DNA of 33,900 bases. Origin: JAXGPP01 sp964436865 (GTDB taxonomy: Bacteria; Planctomycetota; Planctomycetia; Pirellulales; Thermoguttaceae). A program made the position numbers and the translations under genes. The stretch covers positions 1 to 33,900 of the forward strand of contig CAYTFK010000037.1 in NCBI GenBank assembly GCA_964436865.1, in the 5' to 3' direction. The notes beneath the pieces were generated by a model, which saw only the letters and a list, made by a program, of their open reading frames with translations, was not told where the DNA came from and did not search any database. Below, one piece after another: positions 32,189-33,900 of the stretch (the first letter of the stretch is position 1; each line of letters opens with the position of its first letter).

Positions 32189-33900
32189 GTGCCGCGGAAG
32201 AAGCAGCCCAAACGAACCGCCAGAACCGCCCGCGGCTGGAGCGGGCGGCAGAAGGCCGTCGTTCTCGCCATAGGATTGCTGCTCTTCGCAGCCCTCTTCC
32301 TGCTCTTCGCTCCGCGGGCGGCGGCGTGGTACGCGCGGCGCCGGGCCGCCGCCGATCTGGCCGACGGAGCGATCACTTCGGCGCGGCAGTGGCTCGGATG
32401 GGCCGCCTGGTTCAATCCCGCCGATGGCCGGACCGATCTCCTCGAGGCCGGCTGTTTCCGGCAGTTGAACCAGGTCAATGAGTTTCTCGCCGCGCTCGAG
32501 GCCGCCCGGCAGAAAGGGGCGCCCGCCGCCATGGTCGATCTCCAGATGCGGCTTGCGCAGGTGCAGGCGGGCCGGATCAATCCCGGGGCCGAAGACGAGA
32601 TTGTCGCGATGATCGAGGCCGGTCTGCCGCCGCGCGACGTGGTAAGCGCATTTGTCTATGGATTCCTGGTTCGCGGCGAAAGGGGCGAGGCCCGGAAGAT
32701 CCTCGACGCCTGGGCCGCCGACTTCCCCGAAGAACCGCACGTGTCTTACATGCGCGGCGTCTGCCGGCAGTGGTCCGAAGAACTCGCGCTCGCCCAACAG
32801 GAGTTCGAGACCACCCTGGCCCGGCAACCCCGCCACGAGCTGGCCCGCCGCGACCTGGCCGAGTTACTCGAGCAGGAAGACCGGCTCGCCGAAGCCTTGC
32901 GGCAGTACATTGCCTGGGCGGAATGGTTTCCGGCAAGCGACTCCGCGCAGGCGGGGGTGGCCCGAATCCTGCGGAAGCTGGGCCGGCTCGGCGAGGCACT
33001 CGAAATACTGCAGGCATCGGCCCGCAAAGAGTCTTCACCCGAACTGGCGATCGAGCGGGGCCAGGTGGAATTGGAGGCCGCCGACTACCAGTCCGCGCGC
33101 CAGTGGTTCGTCCGCGCCGATGTCGAACGCTGCGACGATCGCGATGCAATGCTTGGAGCGGCCGTTGCCCTGGCCGTCGGCGATCAGCCGGAGGCGGCTG
33201 GCCGGCTGATCGACGAGGTCGATGCCGCCACGCGCCGCGAGCGCCGCGCCGACGAGTTGCAGCTTCGGCTCACACTCGATCCGGGTGACCGGTCGGCTTT
33301 GGAAGAGCTCGATCGCCTGGCGAGGCCGGCTGCGAGGGATACGCCGTCGGCTGATCAGGACTCAACGCCGGCCGCGAGGCTTTATGCCCTTCATTGCAGC
33401 GCCTGCCACGGCGACAACGGCGACGGCCGCGGCCCGGCGGCGCGGCACCTCTTTCCCCGCCCTCGCAATCTCCGCACCGGCCGCTCGAGGCTGGTGAGCA
33501 CCGTCAACGCCGTTCCCACCATCGAAGACCTGGAGGCCGTAATCCGCCGCGGCATGCCCGGCACATCGATGCTCGCGTTCGACAAGCTCAGCGAGCGGGA
33601 AGTGAGGTTGCTGGCCGAAGAGACCCTGCGGATCAATCGCGAAGGAGTGCGGCAGCAGTTCGTCGATCTGCTCCGCAGCGAAGGCGAGGAGATCGACGAC
33701 GACGAGATCAGCGAGATGGTTGAACTCCGCACCACGCCCGGCGATCCGGTTGCCGTGCCCTCGATCGGCCCGGCCGGACCGCAGGCGATCGCCGCAGGCG
33801 GTCGGGCATATCGCGATCTCGGCTGCGCCAATTGCCATGGTGAAGACGGCACCGGCGTCTGGAACGAGACGTTGTTCGATGAAGACGGTCTCCCCTCCCC
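32189..33900 (+). CDS. Membrane-anchored TPR protein with two cytochrome c domains (3' end beyond window)
   Basis: The open frame runs to the window edge (570 residues seen). A basic N-terminus (PRKKQPKRTARTAR) is followed by one membrane helix at about 22-41 (KAVVLAIGLLLFAALFLLFA). TPR-like repeats come next (about 55-380, for example EEPHVSYMRGVCRQWSEELA and LGRLGEALEILQASAR). Then comes a first class I-type cytochrome c domain with CSACH (403-407) and a likely axial Met in RRGMPGTSM, and the start of a second domain with CANCH (546-550). The protein should sit on the periplasmic face and bind heme c. I chose GTG at 32189, the first usable start after the ExbD stop (25 bp away); no ATG exists in frame nearby and the ribosome binding site is weak, so the start is uncertain. 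Confidence 0.82.
   Translation, partial: MPRKKQPKRTARTARGWSGRQKAVVLAIGLLLFAALFLLFAPRAAAWYARRRAAADLADGAITSARQWLGWAAWFNPADGRTDLLEAGCFRQLNQVNEFLAALEAARQKGAPAAMVDLQMRLAQVQAGRINPGAEDEIVAMIEAGLPPRDVVSAFVYGFLVRGERGEARKILDAWAADFPEEPHVSYMRGVCRQWSEELALAQQEFETTLARQPRHELARRDLAELLEQEDRLAEALRQYIAWAEWFPASDSAQAGVARILRKLGRLGEALEILQASARKESSPELAIERGQVELEAADYQSARQWFVRADVERCDDRDAMLGAAVALAVGDQPEAAGRLIDEVDAATRRERRADELQLRLTLDPGDRSALEELDRLARPAARDTPSADQDSTPAARLYALHCSACHGDNGDGRGPAARHLFPRPRNLRTGRSRLVSTVNAVPTIEDLEAVIRRGMPGTSMLAFDKLSEREVRLLAEETLRINREGVRQQFVDLLRSEGEEIDDDEISEMVELRTTPGDPVAVPSIGPAGPQAIAAGGRAYRDLGCANCHGEDGTGVWNETLFDEDGLPS

Overview
The window looks like part of a planctomycete chromosome (Planctomycetota, probably near Pirellulales). 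The reasons are the high G+C content, a compact flagellar operon, large TPR proteins, an ExbB-ExbD-ExbD cluster, a TPR/cytochrome c protein with CxxCH sites, and hairpin repeats containing CTTTCGC-GGA-GCGAAAG. The assignment is inferred from gene content; no rRNA or other phylogenetic marker is present. A run of exactly 100 Ns at 20545-20644 marks an assembly gap, so this is a draft genome or MAG scaffold.

Layout. (1) 1-114: two tandem copies of a 59-bp hairpin repeat at the left edge. (2) 128-15336, all minus strand: a flagellar basal-body, export and hook operon. Read in the direction of transcription it is flgB-flgC-fliE-fliF-fliG-fliH-fliI-fliJ-ylxF/motE-like-fliK-flgD-flgE-flbD-fliL-fliN-fliO-fliP; fliQ would be expected just off the left edge. 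(3) 15565-18284, minus strand: a flagellar regulatory set of FlgN-like chaperone, soluble histidine kinase and sigma-54 response regulator, which are abutting or overlapping and lie immediately upstream of flgB. (4) 18424-20544: a TPR protein whose N-terminus is lost in the gap. (5) 20951-25816: a zinc-ribbon membrane protein (plus strand), then on the minus strand a probable catalytically dead alpha/beta-hydrolase, malate dehydrogenase, and a 723-residue membrane protein built from three related modules. (6) 26147 to the right edge, plus strand: secreted TPR protein, second secreted TPR protein, ExbB/TolQ-type protein, two ExbD/TolR-type proteins, and a membrane-anchored TPR protein with two heme c sites that runs off the window.

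How the genes work together. The flagellar genes supply the MS ring, rod, export gate, ATPase complex, hook, hook cap, hook-length ruler and part of the switch. The kinase/regulator pair probably activates them through sigma-54. fliM, motA and motB, which usually lie between flbD and fliN in operons of this order, are absent. FliN instead carries three or four peptides resembling the CheY-docking N-terminus of FliM, and FliG has lost residues normally conserved at the stator and FliM interfaces. Together these suggest a remodelled rotor/switch. The right-hand cluster looks like a proton-motive-force-driven envelope machine (ExbB plus two ExbD) combined with secreted TPR scaffolds and a TPR/cytochrome protein; its function is unknown and it is the best candidate here for an undescribed system.
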